Shown here: positions 30,148 to 38,154 of the stretch, piece after piece | How the letters are laid out: each line of letters begins with the position of its first letter | How positions within the stretch are numbered: position 1 is the stretch's first letter | Assembly (NCBI RefSeq): GCF_000257645.1 | Contig: NZ_AJHJ01000035.1 | Coordinates: 1 to 50,947, forward strand | Origin: Serratia sp. M24T3 | Lineage (GTDB): Bacteria > Pseudomonadota > Gammaproteobacteria > Enterobacterales > Enterobacteriaceae | Reading direction: 5' to 3' | DNA: 50,947 bases | Program-made: the position numbers and the translations under genes | Notes under the pieces: generated by a model | Database searches by the model: none | The model's input: the letters and a program-made list of their open reading frames with translations, nothing else | What the model was told of the DNA's origin: nothing

Positions 30148-30516
30148 ATGCCAAATCAGGTCACTGGATTCACCCGTATATATAAGGCAGCGGGCTATTC
30201 TTTAAAAGGATTAAAAGCGGCATGGAAGAATGAAGCCGCTTTTCGAGAGGAAGCTCTCGTTGTGGTCCCTGCTATCTTACTGTCATTTTACCTTGATGTG
30301 AGTAGCGTCGAGCGTATTTTAATGGTCGGATCGCTGGTTCTGGTAATTCTTGTCGAATTATTGAACAGCGCCGTTGAAGCTGCTATCGATCGCATCGGTC
30401 CAGACATCCATGAGCTTTCCGGTCGCGCCAAAGATATGGGTTCTGCAGCGGTGTTTATCGCCATCGGTTTTGCAATCTTTACCTGGGCGGTAATCCTGCT
30501 GCCGCGATGGTTATAA
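30148..30516 (+). CDS. dgkA: Diacylglycerol kinase
   Basis: DgkA phosphorylates diacylglycerol to phosphatidic acid in the inner membrane, recycling the diacylglycerol left by osmoregulated glucan synthesis. The 122 residues equal the E. coli length. The catalytic signature VELLNSAVEAAIDRIGPDIHELSGRAKDMGSAAV is intact, as is the N-terminal amphipathic helix with NEAAFREE. Three transmembrane helices are visible. It is divergent from plsB and upstream of lexA. Confidence 0.96.
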   Translation: MPNQVTGFTRIYKAAGYSLKGLKAAWKNEAAFREEALVVVPAILLSFYLDVSSVERILMVGSLVLVILVELLNSAVEAAIDRIGPDIHELSGRAKDMGSAAVFIAIGFAIFTWAVILLPRWL

Positions 30517-30574
30517 TTTATAAGTATTTCAATGTCGCTTTTTGTTCACTCTTTGGTTTTCATTCCACCATTAC

Positions 30575-30611
30575 CTGTATATACTCACAGCTAGACTGTA
30601 TAAACAACCAG
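30575..30611 (+). promoter_or_regulatory. Two SOS (LexA) boxes of lexA
   Basis: CTGTATATACTCACAG (30575-30590) and CTGTATAAACAACCAG (30596-30611) both fit CTG-N10-CAG and are spaced 21 bp apart. The first is identical to the E. coli lexA operator 1 as I remember it. LexA thus represses its own gene and dinF. Confidence 0.95.
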
Positions 30612-30619
30612 GGGGCGGA

Positions 30620-31228
30620 ATGAAAGCACTAACGGCCAGACAACAAGAGGTCTATGACCTTATTCGCGATCATATCTCCACCACCGGTATGCCGCCAACC
30701 CGTGCAGAGATTGCCACTCGTCTGGGGTTCCGCTCACCTAACGCAGCAGAAGAGCATTTGAAAGCTCTGGCGCGTAAAGGGGTGATTGAGATAGTTTCAG
30801 GTGCTTCTCGCGGCATTCGCTTGCTGATGGAAGAAGAGGAAGGTCTGCCGCTAGTTGGCCGCGTTGCCGCCGGAGAACCTCTGCTGGCAACCCAGCATAT
30901 CGAAGCTCATTACCAGGTTGATCCGGCAATGTTCAAACCCAATGCCGATTTCCTGCTGCGCGTCAGTGGTATGTCGATGCGAGATATTGGTATCCTTGAC
31001 GGCGATCTGCTGGCGGTTCATAAAACGCAGGAAGCTCGCAACGGTCAGGTTGTTGTCGCGCGCATTGACGATGAAGTTACCGTTAAACGCCTCAAAAGGC
31101 AGGGTAACACGGTGCAGCTTCTGCCAGAAAATAGCGATTTCGAACCGATTATTGTCGATTTGCGCCAACAAAATTTCAGCATTGAGGGTTTAGCCGTCGG
31201 CGTAATCCGCAATGGCGACTGGTCTTAA
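30620..31228 (+). CDS. lexA: SOS repressor LexA
   Basis: LexA represses SOS genes and cuts itself when RecA is activated by single-stranded DNA. The ATG at 30620, after GGGGGCGGA, gives 202 residues as in E. coli. The winged helix-turn-helix spans about 1-70. The cleavage site is A84-G85 (RVAAGEP), with catalytic S119 in SGMSM and K156 in VKRLK. Two LexA boxes precede the start, and dinF follows after a weak terminator-like hairpin. Confidence 0.98.
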   Translation: MKALTARQQEVYDLIRDHISTTGMPPTRAEIATRLGFRSPNAAEEHLKALARKGVIEIVSGASRGIRLLMEEEEGLPLVGRVAAGEPLLATQHIEAHYQVDPAMFKPNADFLLRVSGMSMRDIGILDGDLLAVHKTQEARNGQVVVARIDDEVTVKRLKRQGNTVQLLPENSDFEPIIVDLRQQNFSIEGLAVGVIRNGDWS

Positions 31229-31336
31229 GATTAAAAAATAAGTTTGCAATGCTCGCTGTCGGCATGAGTTTGACGATAAGCGTTAATAGATTCGGCAAAT
31301 TTATAGCTTCTACAAAATAGCCTGGCAGTTTTGTCT

Positions 31337-31365
31337 ATCGCCCCTTAATTGGGGCGATCTTGTTT
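31337..31365 (+). terminator. Hairpin between lexA and dinF
   Basis: The 8-bp stem ATCGCCCC / GGGGCGAT with a TTAATT loop is followed by CTTGTTT. The T run is interrupted, so read-through into dinF is likely. The alternative dinF start at 31366 would sit directly against this hairpin. Confidence 0.55.
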
Positions 31366-31377
31366 ATGAAGGACGCT

Positions 31378-32727
31378 ATGCACTCGCTTTTTTCACTCGC
31401 TGCACTTAAAAAAACCTTCCTCAGCCCGGCAGATAAGGCGCTGTGGCTGTTAGCTCTGCCGATGATCTTCTCCAATATCACCGTGCCTCTTTTGGGGCTG
31501 GTAGATACCGCGGTGATAGGGCATCTTGATAGCCCTGATTATCTCGGCGGCGTGGCAGTCGGCGCAATGGTCACTAGCTTCCTGTTTATGCTGCTGTTGT
31601 TCCTGCGAATGAGCACCACCGGATTAACCGCTCAGGCATTAGGGGCGAAAGACAATCTTTTACTGGCTCGCGCTTTCGTGCAGCCTTTCCTGCTGGCGCT
31701 GATAGCCGGGACATTGATATTCCTGTTTCGTCACCCATTGATTTCCGCTGCCCTGAATATCGTCGGCGGCAATGAGGCAGTACTTAAACAGGCAAAAATA
31801 TTCTTGTCGATTCGCTGGTATAGCGCACCCGCGTCGTTGGCCAATCTGGTGATTCTCGGCTGGTTGCTGGGTATTCAATACGTTCGGGCTCCTGTAATTA
31901 TGCTGATTGCCGGTAACCTACTAAACGTGATCCTCGACCTGTGGTTGGTTGTGGGGTTGGGGTGGAACGTAAAAGGTGCTGCCGTTGCTACTGCCTGCTC
32001 TGAGTACGCGACCCTGGCGTTAGGCCTTTGGCTGGTGTCTATCGTCATGAGAAGACGCGGTATCGGCTGGATATTGCTGAAACAAGCATGGCGCGGCAAC
32101 CTTCGCCAGCTGATTGCGCTAAATCGCGACATCATGCTGCGTTCCTTACTGCTCCAGCTCTGTTTTGCCTCGCTGACTATTATTGGTGCCCGTCTCGGCA
32201 GCCAAATCGTGGCGGTTAACGCGGTGTTGATGAACCTGTTAACCTTTACCGCCTTTGCGTTAGATGGTTTCGCCTATGCGGTTGAAGCTCATTCCGGTGA
32301 AGCTTTTGGCGCGCGTGACAAGAGCCGCTTGCTTCATGTCTGGCATGCCGCTTGTCGCCAGGCAGGACTGGTCGCATTGGCTTTTGCTCTGATTTATGCG
32401 CTGGCGGGGGTGCAGATAGTCAATCTGCTAACCTCTTTGCCTGAACTGCGAACGCTCGCCGATCGCTATATTGGTTGGCAGGTCATATTGCCGCTGATCG
32501 GGGTCTGGTGCTATCTGCTGGACGGTATGTTTGTTGGAGCCACTCGTGGCAGGGAAATGCGTAACAGCATGGCGGTGGCGGCAGCGGGATATGGACTTGC
32601 CCTCCTGACTTTGCCGCTGTTGGGCAATCATGTGCTTTGGTTGGGTGTCACGGTATTCCTCGGGTTACGCGGTTTGGCTTTAGGCTGGATCTGGCGGCGA
32701 CATTGGCAACGCGATAGCTGGTTTTAA
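31378..32727 (+). CDS. dinF: MATE-family efflux protein DinF
   Basis: DinF is a damage-inducible multidrug/toxic-compound extrusion protein of the inner membrane, with about twelve hydrophobic segments. The ATG at 31378 has AAGGA four bases upstream and gives 449 residues (E. coli 459); an ATG at 31366 is an alternative. Conserved parts include LALPMIFSNITVPLLGLVDTAVIGHL, STTGLTAQALGAKDN, LNRDIMLRSLLLQLCF and GFAYAVEAHSGEAFGARD. It is the second gene of the lexA-dinF SOS unit. Confidence 0.93.
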   Translation: MHSLFSLAALKKTFLSPADKALWLLALPMIFSNITVPLLGLVDTAVIGHLDSPDYLGGVAVGAMVTSFLFMLLLFLRMSTTGLTAQALGAKDNLLLARAFVQPFLLALIAGTLIFLFRHPLISAALNIVGGNEAVLKQAKIFLSIRWYSAPASLANLVILGWLLGIQYVRAPVIMLIAGNLLNVILDLWLVVGLGWNVKGAAVATACSEYATLALGLWLVSIVMRRRGIGWILLKQAWRGNLRQLIALNRDIMLRSLLLQLCFASLTIIGARLGSQIVAVNAVLMNLLTFTAFALDGFAYAVEAHSGEAFGARDKSRLLHVWHAACRQAGLVALAFALIYALAGVQIVNLLTSLPELRTLADRYIGWQVILPLIGVWCYLLDGMFVGATRGREMRNSMAVAAAGYGLALLTLPLLGNHVLWLGVTVFLGLRGLALGWIWRRHWQRDSWF

Positions 32728-32862
32728 ATGCTTTAGATTAATCCGAGTTGTGGCCTATATCTCTAAATTTCCCTGCATAGTCGAAACCATCGACTAGAAT
32801 TAGTGATGTTGATAAGCATTTATCAAATGCAGTAAAACCTAAGCTAAACAGGAGAATTTATT

Positions 32863-33072
32863 ATGAATAAGGACCAGGCAGACGGTAACTGGAAGCAGTT
32901 TAAAGGTAAAGTTAAAGAGAAATGGGGTAAGTTGACCGACGATGACCTGACAGTAGTTGAAGGTAAACGCGATCAGCTTGTCGGGAAGATTCAAGAAAGA
33001 TACGGATATCAGAAAGAAGAGGCTGAAAAGGAAGTTAAGTCCTGGGAATCGGATCACAAATACCACTGGTAA
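32863..33072 (+). CDS. yjbJ: CsbD-family stress protein YjbJ
   Basis: A 69-residue hydrophilic, highly charged protein of the CsbD/YjbJ family. The repeated GKVKEKWGKLTDDDL and GKIQERYGYQKEEAEKE give the typical helix pattern. AGGAG lies upstream of the ATG at 32863. In E. coli it is abundant and controlled by RpoS; its molecular role is unknown. The position after dinF is the E. coli order. Confidence 0.93.
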   Translation: MNKDQADGNWKQFKGKVKEKWGKLTDDDLTVVEGKRDQLVGKIQERYGYQKEEAEKEVKSWESDHKYHW

Positions 33073-33091
33073 GTGCCAATTCCCCCCGAAT

Positions 33092-33161
33092 CTGCATCCT
33101 GTGAATTAAAGCTGCTCCTACCCAAGGCGCTTTTCAGGATGCAGGGTACATGGATGTACCC
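33092..33161. repeat. Nested inverted repeats after yjbJ
   Basis: CTGCATCCTG (33092-33101) is repeated inverted as CAGGATGCAG (33135-33144), and GGGTACA / TGTACCC (33144-33150, 33155-33161) forms a second perfect hairpin that shares its first base. There is no T run. It could be the 3' structure of yjbJ mRNA or a degenerate repeat. Confidence 0.5.
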
Positions 33162-33261
33162 AACTAATTCATTTATATCTAAACACTTCGCAAACCTTCT
33201 TCGAATTACCTTCATTCCTTTGTAAATCGACTCATTTCGCATGCCTGATTTTGTCGCTGCA

Positions 33262-33678
33262 CTAATCCGACTCGCTATAACGCAGATAACCTGCAATCAA
33301 TGCTCCAGCCTTGGTATCAGTAGGATGTGTCGTGCCATTCATTACAGGAACTTCAGGAAAATCGAAAGGTGAGACCCCTTCAAGACACGCCACGTTGATG
33401 CCATATTGAGAAGGATTGGAACGTCGTTGGTGGTGGGTATAAATTCCACAAATCGAGCAGAAAAAGTGTTTGGCTGCCTGGGTGTTAAAGCGATATTCGG
33501 TGAGTTTATCTTCACCGCCGAGAAAAGTGATATCGCCTAACTGGGCCGAAACCGCGACTGCACCGCGCATTCGGCATAGCGAGCAGTTACAACGCCTGAT
33601 GGTGTTGAAGCCGTCGGTGAGTTTTACGCTGAATTTTACGGCACCGCAATGGCAGCTGGCATTAAATAGTTTGTCCAT
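33262..33678 (-). CDS. GFA/CENP-V-domain zinc protein
   Basis: A 138-residue protein of the glutathione-dependent formaldehyde-activating (GFA) fold. The zinc-binding cysteines appear as CHCGAVKF (start), CNCSLCR and FFCSICGIYTHHQRR. It is often annotated as an aldehyde-activating or S-hydroxymethylglutathione-related protein; the family name rests on one member and the actual substrate is unknown. The gene is single, on the minus strand between yjbJ and zur, where E. coli has no equivalent as far as I recall. Confidence 0.8.
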   Translation of the reverse strand: MDKLFNASCHCGAVKFSVKLTDGFNTIRRCNCSLCRMRGAVAVSAQLGDITFLGGEDKLTEYRFNTQAAKHFFCSICGIYTHHQRRSNPSQYGINVACLEGVSPFDFPEVPVMNGTTHPTDTKAGALIAGYLRYSESD

Positions 33679-33719
33679 AAATCCCTCTAAAAAGTCTCAA
33701 CACTTATAGAGTAGAAGCT

Positions 33720-34229
33720 TTAACGCTTTTTGACCGCAATGCTGTGATCGTGTTCGCAATGGTCATGACTTTCACAAGACTCAACAACCGCGCATTCAGC
33801 ACAAAGTCCATGGGCTTCAACCACGGAATGACGCAGGGCGAATCCAGAATCCTTTGCCAGTTTGGCGAGTCGTTCTTCAATGCCGTCGGTGGTTTTTTCT
33901 GTCACCAGACCGCAGCGATCGCAGATAAACAGCGCCGAGGTATGACTAGGTTCTTCGAAATGATGGCAAAGCACATAGCTGTTAGCAGACTCAACGCGAT
34001 GGATAAAACCTTGCTCAAGCAAGAAGTCCAGCGCGCGATAAACGGTCGGCGGCTTAGCCTGCGGCTCAGTTTTGCGCAGAAGGTCGAGGAGGTCATACGC
34101 GCTGATTGCACCCGGTTGCTCGGTCATCAGACGCAATACCTCAAGCCGCTGCGGGGTTAGCCGAACGCTACGTTGCTGGCATAAGTGCTCGGCTTGAGTG
34201 AGGAGAGTTTCCGTATTGGTTGAGTTCAT
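33720..34229 (-). CDS. zur: Zinc uptake regulator Zur
   Basis: Zur is the Fur-family repressor of zinc uptake genes. The ATG at 34229 gives 169 residues (E. coli 171), starting MNSTNTETLLTQAEHLCQQ; an extension to 34268 has no match in the family. The winged helix contains VRLTPQRLEVLRLM and KPPTVYRALDFLLEQGFIHRVES. Zinc ligands are in HHFEEPSHTSALFICDRCG, EAHGLCAEC and the histidine/cysteine-rich tail CESHDHCEHDHS. It lies between yjbJ and dusA as in E. coli, with two extra small genes on the dusA side. Confidence 0.96.
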   Translation of the reverse strand: MNSTNTETLLTQAEHLCQQRSVRLTPQRLEVLRLMTEQPGAISAYDLLDLLRKTEPQAKPPTVYRALDFLLEQGFIHRVESANSYVLCHHFEEPSHTSALFICDRCGLVTEKTTDGIEERLAKLAKDSGFALRHSVVEAHGLCAECAVVESCESHDHCEHDHSIAVKKR

Positions 34230-34332
34230 CGCGACGTCTCTGCATAAATAGAAACACGATTTTATCACGCTTCTTGGCGATCGCCGAGCGCTACGCCTCA
34301 GTTACTTATCTTCCTCAAAGTTTACAGGGTAA

Positions 34333-34533
34333 TTATTTTGCGATAAGTTTATCTAAGGATTGTCGGGAATGGCCACATTTCTGTAACGCTCTTTCATAGC
34401 CGATAATATATCCAGCTTCGAAATCCTCTTTGGCAAAACGAATTCTGGGGATTGAGTAAAGCTGTCGGCGTAAAATAATAGCGCCCATTTCGGTGGTGAC
34501 TATTTCATTCATGTATTTATCAAAAGCGTTCAT
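34333..34533 (-). CDS. Hypothetical protein, 66 residues
   Basis: I do not recognise this protein. The ATG at 34533, about seven bases after GAGG, gives 66 residues beginning MNAFDKYMNEIVTTEMGAI and ending SLDKLIAK. It is mixed-charge, without a signal peptide or membrane segment. It starts 11 bases after the stop of the next gene upstream (34545-34778), so the two form an operon. The local sequence is more A+T-rich than zur and dusA. The pair has no place in the E. coli order and looks acquired. Confidence 0.6.
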   Translation of the reverse strand: MNAFDKYMNEIVTTEMGAIILRRQLYSIPRIRFAKEDFEAGYIIGYERALQKCGHSRQSLDKLIAK

Positions 34534-34544
34534 AAATATCCTCA

Positions 34545-34778
34545 CTAGTCTCGAGGGAGAGGTTTTATATTCAATGCTTTGACCGGTTGCCATTCACCAT
34601 CGGTACCAAGATGTGCGCAAACGCCGCGTCCAGGAGCAACAACGAGTCTTGGCACGCCGTCATCGTCGATAATGCGACAGACAAAACCAAATTTGGCCCA
34701 TACCGGATAAAACTTGCCCGCTGTGAAATAATCACATTGAGTAAATCGGGTGAGAATATATTCTTCTGGTTCTTTCAT
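34545..34778 (-). CDS. Hypothetical protein, 77 residues
   Basis: I do not recognise this protein. It begins MKEPEEYILTRFTQCDYFTAGKFYPVW, with AGAGG five bases before the ATG, and contains FVCRIIDDDGVPRLVVAPGRGVCAHLG. The mix of short strands and DDDG resembles small beta-rich proteins encoded by phages and plasmids, but that is only an impression. It heads a two-gene operon with the 66-residue gene and lies next to dusA, a known integration hotspot for mobile elements. Confidence 0.6.
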   Translation of the reverse strand: MKEPEEYILTRFTQCDYFTAGKFYPVWAKFGFVCRIIDDDGVPRLVVAPGRGVCAHLGTDGEWQPVKALNIKPLPRD

Positions 34779-34979
34779 CCCGGCCTCTTAATAAAAATGT
34801 TTTTTAACGATGTGATATTTTTTATTACTCAGGTTTGTTAATTCTTCTGAGTATTATCGCAATTGCCTTAAATAAATAGGTGGAATCATTCCTTGGATCT
34901 AAAACCTTTATTGGCAGCATCCCAACGTCAGGCTCATCTATGTTATAGTAGGGAATACTTCAGCTAATTCCGGTATCCA

Positions 34980-35014
34980 CGTACACCATGATTTTGTGTA
35001 CTGCATGGTGTACG
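34980..35014. repeat. 11-bp inverted repeat in the dusA leader
   Basis: CGTACACCATG and CATGGTGTACG are perfect inverted copies around a 13-base spacer, and the right arm ends 32 bases before the dusA start. It may be a leader hairpin, a protein site or a remnant of an integration site. Confidence 0.8.
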
Positions 35015-35046
35015 GAGAAAGCGTCAATTAGCCTAAATAGATAAAA

Positions 35047-36102
35047 ATGCTCGAAAATAAACCAGAATCCTCAGCTCCACCCGTCGGCCGCCAGGACGGA
35101 AGTTCTGCACCTTATTCAGCACAGCGGTTTTCCATTGCGCCCATGCTGGATTGGACCGATCGCCACTGCCGCCATTTTCATCGTCTGATGAGTCGTGAAG
35201 CGCTGTTGTACACTGAAATGGTGACTACTGGCGCGATCATTCACGGTAAAGGCGATTACCTGGCTTTTGGCAGCCAGGAACATCCCGTGGCGTTGCAACT
35301 GGGTGGTAGTAATCCGCAAGATTTGGCAACCTGCGCCAGGCTAGCCGAACAGCGCGGCTATGATGAAATCAACCTGAATGTCGGTTGCCCTTCAGACCGC
35401 GTGCAAAACGGCATGTTTGGCGCCTGCCTCATGGGGCAAGCAGCTTTGGTTGCCGATGGCATCAAAGCCATGCGTGATGTGGTTTCCATCCCGGTAACGG
35501 TAAAAACGCGCATCGGCATCGACGATCAGGACAGCTACGAGTTCTTGTGTGATTTCGTGCAGCAGGTTTCCGAGCGTGGCGGATGCGACACTTTTATTAT
35601 TCACGCGCGCAAGGCCTGGTTATCTGGTTTGAGCCCGAAGGAAAACCGCGAGGTGCCGCCATTGGATTACCCGCGTGTTTATCAACTTAAACGCGATTTT
35701 CCGCACCTGACGATAGCAATCAATGGCGGTATCAAGTCGCTTGAAGATGCCAAACAGCATTTGCAGCATATGGACGGAGTCATGATTGGCCGCGAAGCCT
35801 ATCAAAACCCTTCAATGTTGCTGGACGTCGATCGCGAGCTGTTTGGCAGCCAGTCTCCAGTGCTCACTGGGCCAGAAGTGATCCGTGCGCTGTATCCTTA
35901 CATTGAAAGCGAGTTGTCCAATGGAACCTATCTGGGGCACATTACTCGCCATATTCTCGGTATTTTCCAGGGGATACCGGGAGCGCGTCAGTGGCGTAGG
36001 CATTTAAGTGAGAATGCGCACAAGCCGGGAGCAGGCGTCGACGTAGTTGAGAAAGCGCTGGCGATGGTAACGCGTCCGCAAATGGCAACCAGCGAAGCCT
36101 GA
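35047..36102 (+). CDS. dusA: tRNA-dihydrouridine(20/20a) synthase
   Basis: DusA reduces uridines 20 and 20a of tRNA with FMN and NADPH. The 351-residue TIM-barrel protein has the family start [20 protein letters not shown], the active-site region [21 protein letters not shown], the FMN/tRNA segments [16 protein letters not shown] and [19 protein letters not shown], and the phosphate-binding [11 protein letters not shown] and [12 protein letters not shown]. The C-terminal helical domain ends around [16 protein letters not shown]. The N-terminal 25 residues are variable, so an internal start cannot be excluded. pspG follows after a terminator. Confidence 0.95.
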   Translation: MLENKPESSAPPVGRQDGSSAPYSAQRFSIAPMLDWTDRHCRHFHRLMSREALLYTEMVTTGAIIHGKGDYLAFGSQEHPVALQLGGSNPQDLATCARLAEQRGYDEINLNVGCPSDRVQNGMFGACLMGQAALVADGIKAMRDVVSIPVTVKTRIGIDDQDSYEFLCDFVQQVSERGGCDTFIIHARKAWLSGLSPKENREVPPLDYPRVYQLKRDFPHLTIAINGGIKSLEDAKQHLQHMDGVMIGREAYQNPSMLLDVDRELFGSQSPVLTGPEVIRALYPYIESELSNGTYLGHITRHILGIFQGIPGARQWRRHLSENAHKPGAGVDVVEKALAMVTRPQMATSEA

Positions 36103-36156
36103 ACCTCGAAGTCCCTGTCGAATTCACCAAAAGTTAGTCTGCCTGACTAAATTCCC

Positions 36157-36181
36157 AAACCCGCCAATCGCGGCGGGTTTA
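36157..36181 (+). terminator. dusA terminator
   Basis: The 9-bp stem AAACCCGCC / GGCGGGTTT with loop AATCGC forms a compact terminator 55 bases after dusA. Confidence 0.75.
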
Positions 36182-36221
36182 ATAAGTCTTTGAATATCAG
36201 AAAGTTAAAATCCCTGCCTCT

Positions 36222-36238
36222 CTGGCACGTTTCTTGAT
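36222..36238 (+). promoter_or_regulatory. Sigma54 promoter of pspG
   Basis: CTGGCACGTTTCTTGAT fits the -24/-12 pattern TGGCACG-N4-TTGCW with one change in the -12 element (GA for GC). It lies about 100 bases before pspG. In E. coli pspG belongs to the PspF/sigma54 regulon. Confidence 0.7.
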
Positions 36239-36340
36239 AGTTCCCTGTATATAACATTTTTTATTTTTAATTTTTTTCAGTGCCGAATTTGGCCTGAGGC
36301 TGGCAGATTCCAGCTTGATTGTGGTTTGAGGAGTTAAGTT

Positions 36341-36583
36341 ATGTTGGAAATACTCTTTGTGCTCGGCTTTTTCTTTATGCTGTTGCTGACAGGAATTTCA
36401 CTGCTCGGGATGCTCGCTGCACTGGTCGTTGCATTTGCCGTCATGATGCTGGGCGGGTTTCTGGCAATTGTTATAAAAATGTTGCCTTGGCTGGTTCTGG
36501 CCGTCGCGGTGGTATGGATTTATCGTGCAGTGAAACAGCCCGAGAAACCTCGCTATAAGCGCAGACGTTTCCCGCGAATTTGA
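36341..36583 (+). CDS. pspG: Phage shock protein G
   Basis: PspG is a small inner-membrane effector of the phage-shock envelope-stress response. It has 80 residues as in E. coli, with two to three hydrophobic stretches (LFVLGFFFMLLLTGISLLGMLAALVVAFAVMMLGG and LPWLVLAVAVVWIY) and a basic tail KRRRFPRI. GAGG precedes the ATG at 36341, and a sigma54 promoter lies upstream. Confidence 0.93.
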   Translation: MLEILFVLGFFFMLLLTGISLLGMLAALVVAFAVMMLGGFLAIVIKMLPWLVLAVAVVWIYRAVKQPEKPRYKRRRFPRI

Positions 36584-36756
36584 TTGATCGCGCGTTTAAA
36601 ATATAAACACCATGCTTATCAGCGCGATAGAAAATAAAAAGGCGAGCGACCGAATGTAATCATGCTGCCATAACTTTTACTTATGTGGGCTTGATCACAG
36701 GTTGAACTATAAAATGCCTTTGCTGTGAATTAATCATATTTTTTAACATAGGTCGC

Positions 36757-36940
36757 TGCTAGGATGGACGTATCGTCGATGGCGAAAAATTTTCATCCGA
36801 TCTGGTGAGGTAAAAAATAGTCGCTCAAGCGACATCGCCCCCAGGTTAACCTTGCAGTAACCTACAGGCAGTACCGTTCTGAACTCACACGATTGACGCA
36901 GGAACAGCATCAGAGGGCTCCCTAACCGGAGCCCTCTTTG
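36757..36940 (+). ncRNA. Candidate small RNA or structured element between pspG and qorA
   Basis: The 377-base gap 36584-36960 has no convincing gene but is dense in hairpins: GACG / CGTC (36767-36777), the enclosing GGATG / CATCC (36762-36798), GTCGC / GCGAC (36820-36833), GGTTA / TAACC (36844-36862) and a 10-bp hairpin at 36912-36937. A weak promoter, TTGCTG (36720-36725) with TAACAT (36744-36749), could start it near 36757. I do not recognise a known RNA family. Existence and strand are inference. Confidence 0.3.
36912..36937. terminator. Hairpin at the end of qorA
   Basis: A perfect 10-bp stem AGAGGGCTCC / GGAGCCCTCT with loop CTAACC lies 24 bases after the qorA stop on the minus strand. 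Neither side has a long T run (TTG on the plus side), so it may be a weak bidirectional terminator. Confidence 0.6.
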
Positions 36941-36960
36941 CATCTAAAGCGCAGACGGCC

Positions 36961-37950
36961 TTATTTGCCTGGGATCAGCAGACTTGAGCCGCTGGTCGCT
37001 CGGCTTTCCAGCGTTTCGTGCGCTTTGCTTGCCTGCGACAGTGGGAATTTCTGCTGCTCTTTGACATCCACTTTGATTGCACCGCTAGAAATCAAACCAA
37101 ACAGCTCGCCGCTGGCTGCTTCCAGTTCCTGCTGATTGGTAACGTAGTTGTTCAGGGAAGGGCGAGTCACAAACAACGAACCTTTCTGGTTCAGGATCCC
37201 TAAATCAACGCCGGTAACCGGGCCAGAAGCATTACCGAAGCTGATTAACAGGCCGTGGCGTTTAAGGCTATCCAACGAAGCTGGCCAGGTACTCTTACCC
37301 ACCGAGTCATAAACTACCGCAACTTTCTCGCCACCGGTCAGTTCCTTGACGCGCTCGGCGATATTCTCTGTCTGATAGTTAATCGTTTCCCAGGCACCGT
37401 GGGCTTTCGCCAGCTCGGCTTTTTCATCGGAACCCACAGTACCAATCAGCTTAACGCCAAGCGCCTTGGCCCATTGACAGGCAATCAGCCCAACACCACC
37501 GGCGGCTGCGTGGAACAAAATAGTATCCCCCGCTTTGACTTTATGAGTCTGGCGGAAAAGATACTCAACCGTCAGGCCTTTCAGGAATGAAGCTGCGGCT
37601 TGCTCAAAGCTGATGCTATCTGGCAGCACGGCGACTCTGAACGCCGGAACATTGTGAAATTCGCTGTAAGAACCCAATGATGACTGTGCGTACACCACAC
37701 GATCGCCAACTTTCAGGTGCTTAACATCAGCGCCAATTTTAGCAACTACGCCGGAAGCTTCGGTTCCCAGCCCGGACGGCAGCGAAGCCGTTGGGTAAAG
37801 ACCGCTGCGAACATAGGTGTCGATATAGTTGATACCAATAGCCTTGTTCTCGATTTGGACTTCGTTCGCAGCTGGGTCAACGGGTGTAAAATCCACATAT
37901 TCCAAAACTTCTGGTCCGCCTGTGGTGCTAAATTGAATACGCTTGGCCAT
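36961..37950 (-). CDS. qorA: NADPH:quinone oxidoreductase (zeta-crystallin type)
   Basis: QorA is a cytoplasmic medium-chain reductase that reduces quinones with NADPH and lacks the catalytic zinc. The ATG at 37950 is seven bases after AGGA and gives 329 residues (E. coli 327), starting MAKRIQF. Visible parts are the family signature around LGTEASGVVAKIGADVKHLKVGDRVVY, the cofactor motif HAAAGGVGLIACQWAKALG, and the C-terminal HETLESRATSGSSLLIPGK. It is divergent from dnaB, as in E. coli. Confidence 0.96.
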   Translation of the reverse strand: MAKRIQFSTTGGPEVLEYVDFTPVDPAANEVQIENKAIGINYIDTYVRSGLYPTASLPSGLGTEASGVVAKIGADVKHLKVGDRVVYAQSSLGSYSEFHNVPAFRVAVLPDSISFEQAAASFLKGLTVEYLFRQTHKVKAGDTILFHAAAGGVGLIACQWAKALGVKLIGTVGSDEKAELAKAHGAWETINYQTENIAERVKELTGGEKVAVVYDSVGKSTWPASLDSLKRHGLLISFGNASGPVTGVDLGILNQKGSLFVTRPSLNNYVTNQQELEAASGELFGLISSGAIKVDVKEQQKFPLSQASKAHETLESRATSGSSLLIPGK

Positions 37951-38154
37951 TATTGTTCCTCGCAATGGGGTCTGATTTTTACCCTACGCTAATTGATTGA
38001 GCCGATCCAGTCGGGGTGTGCTGCTGCTAAGACCGTTTGGAAATGAGGCATCACAACAGATTATAATTCGGTATACTGACGCGTTATTAGCGTTCGCTCT
38101 GACCCTCAGGCTGCGTCGTCACGCCAGTTATTCATAGTAGGAAAGTATTGACCA

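Noticed and set aside
36743-36943. Minus-strand frame of 66 codons in the pspG-qorA gap
   Set aside because: No ribosome site of note and a composition unlike a real protein; the hairpins suggest RNA structure instead.
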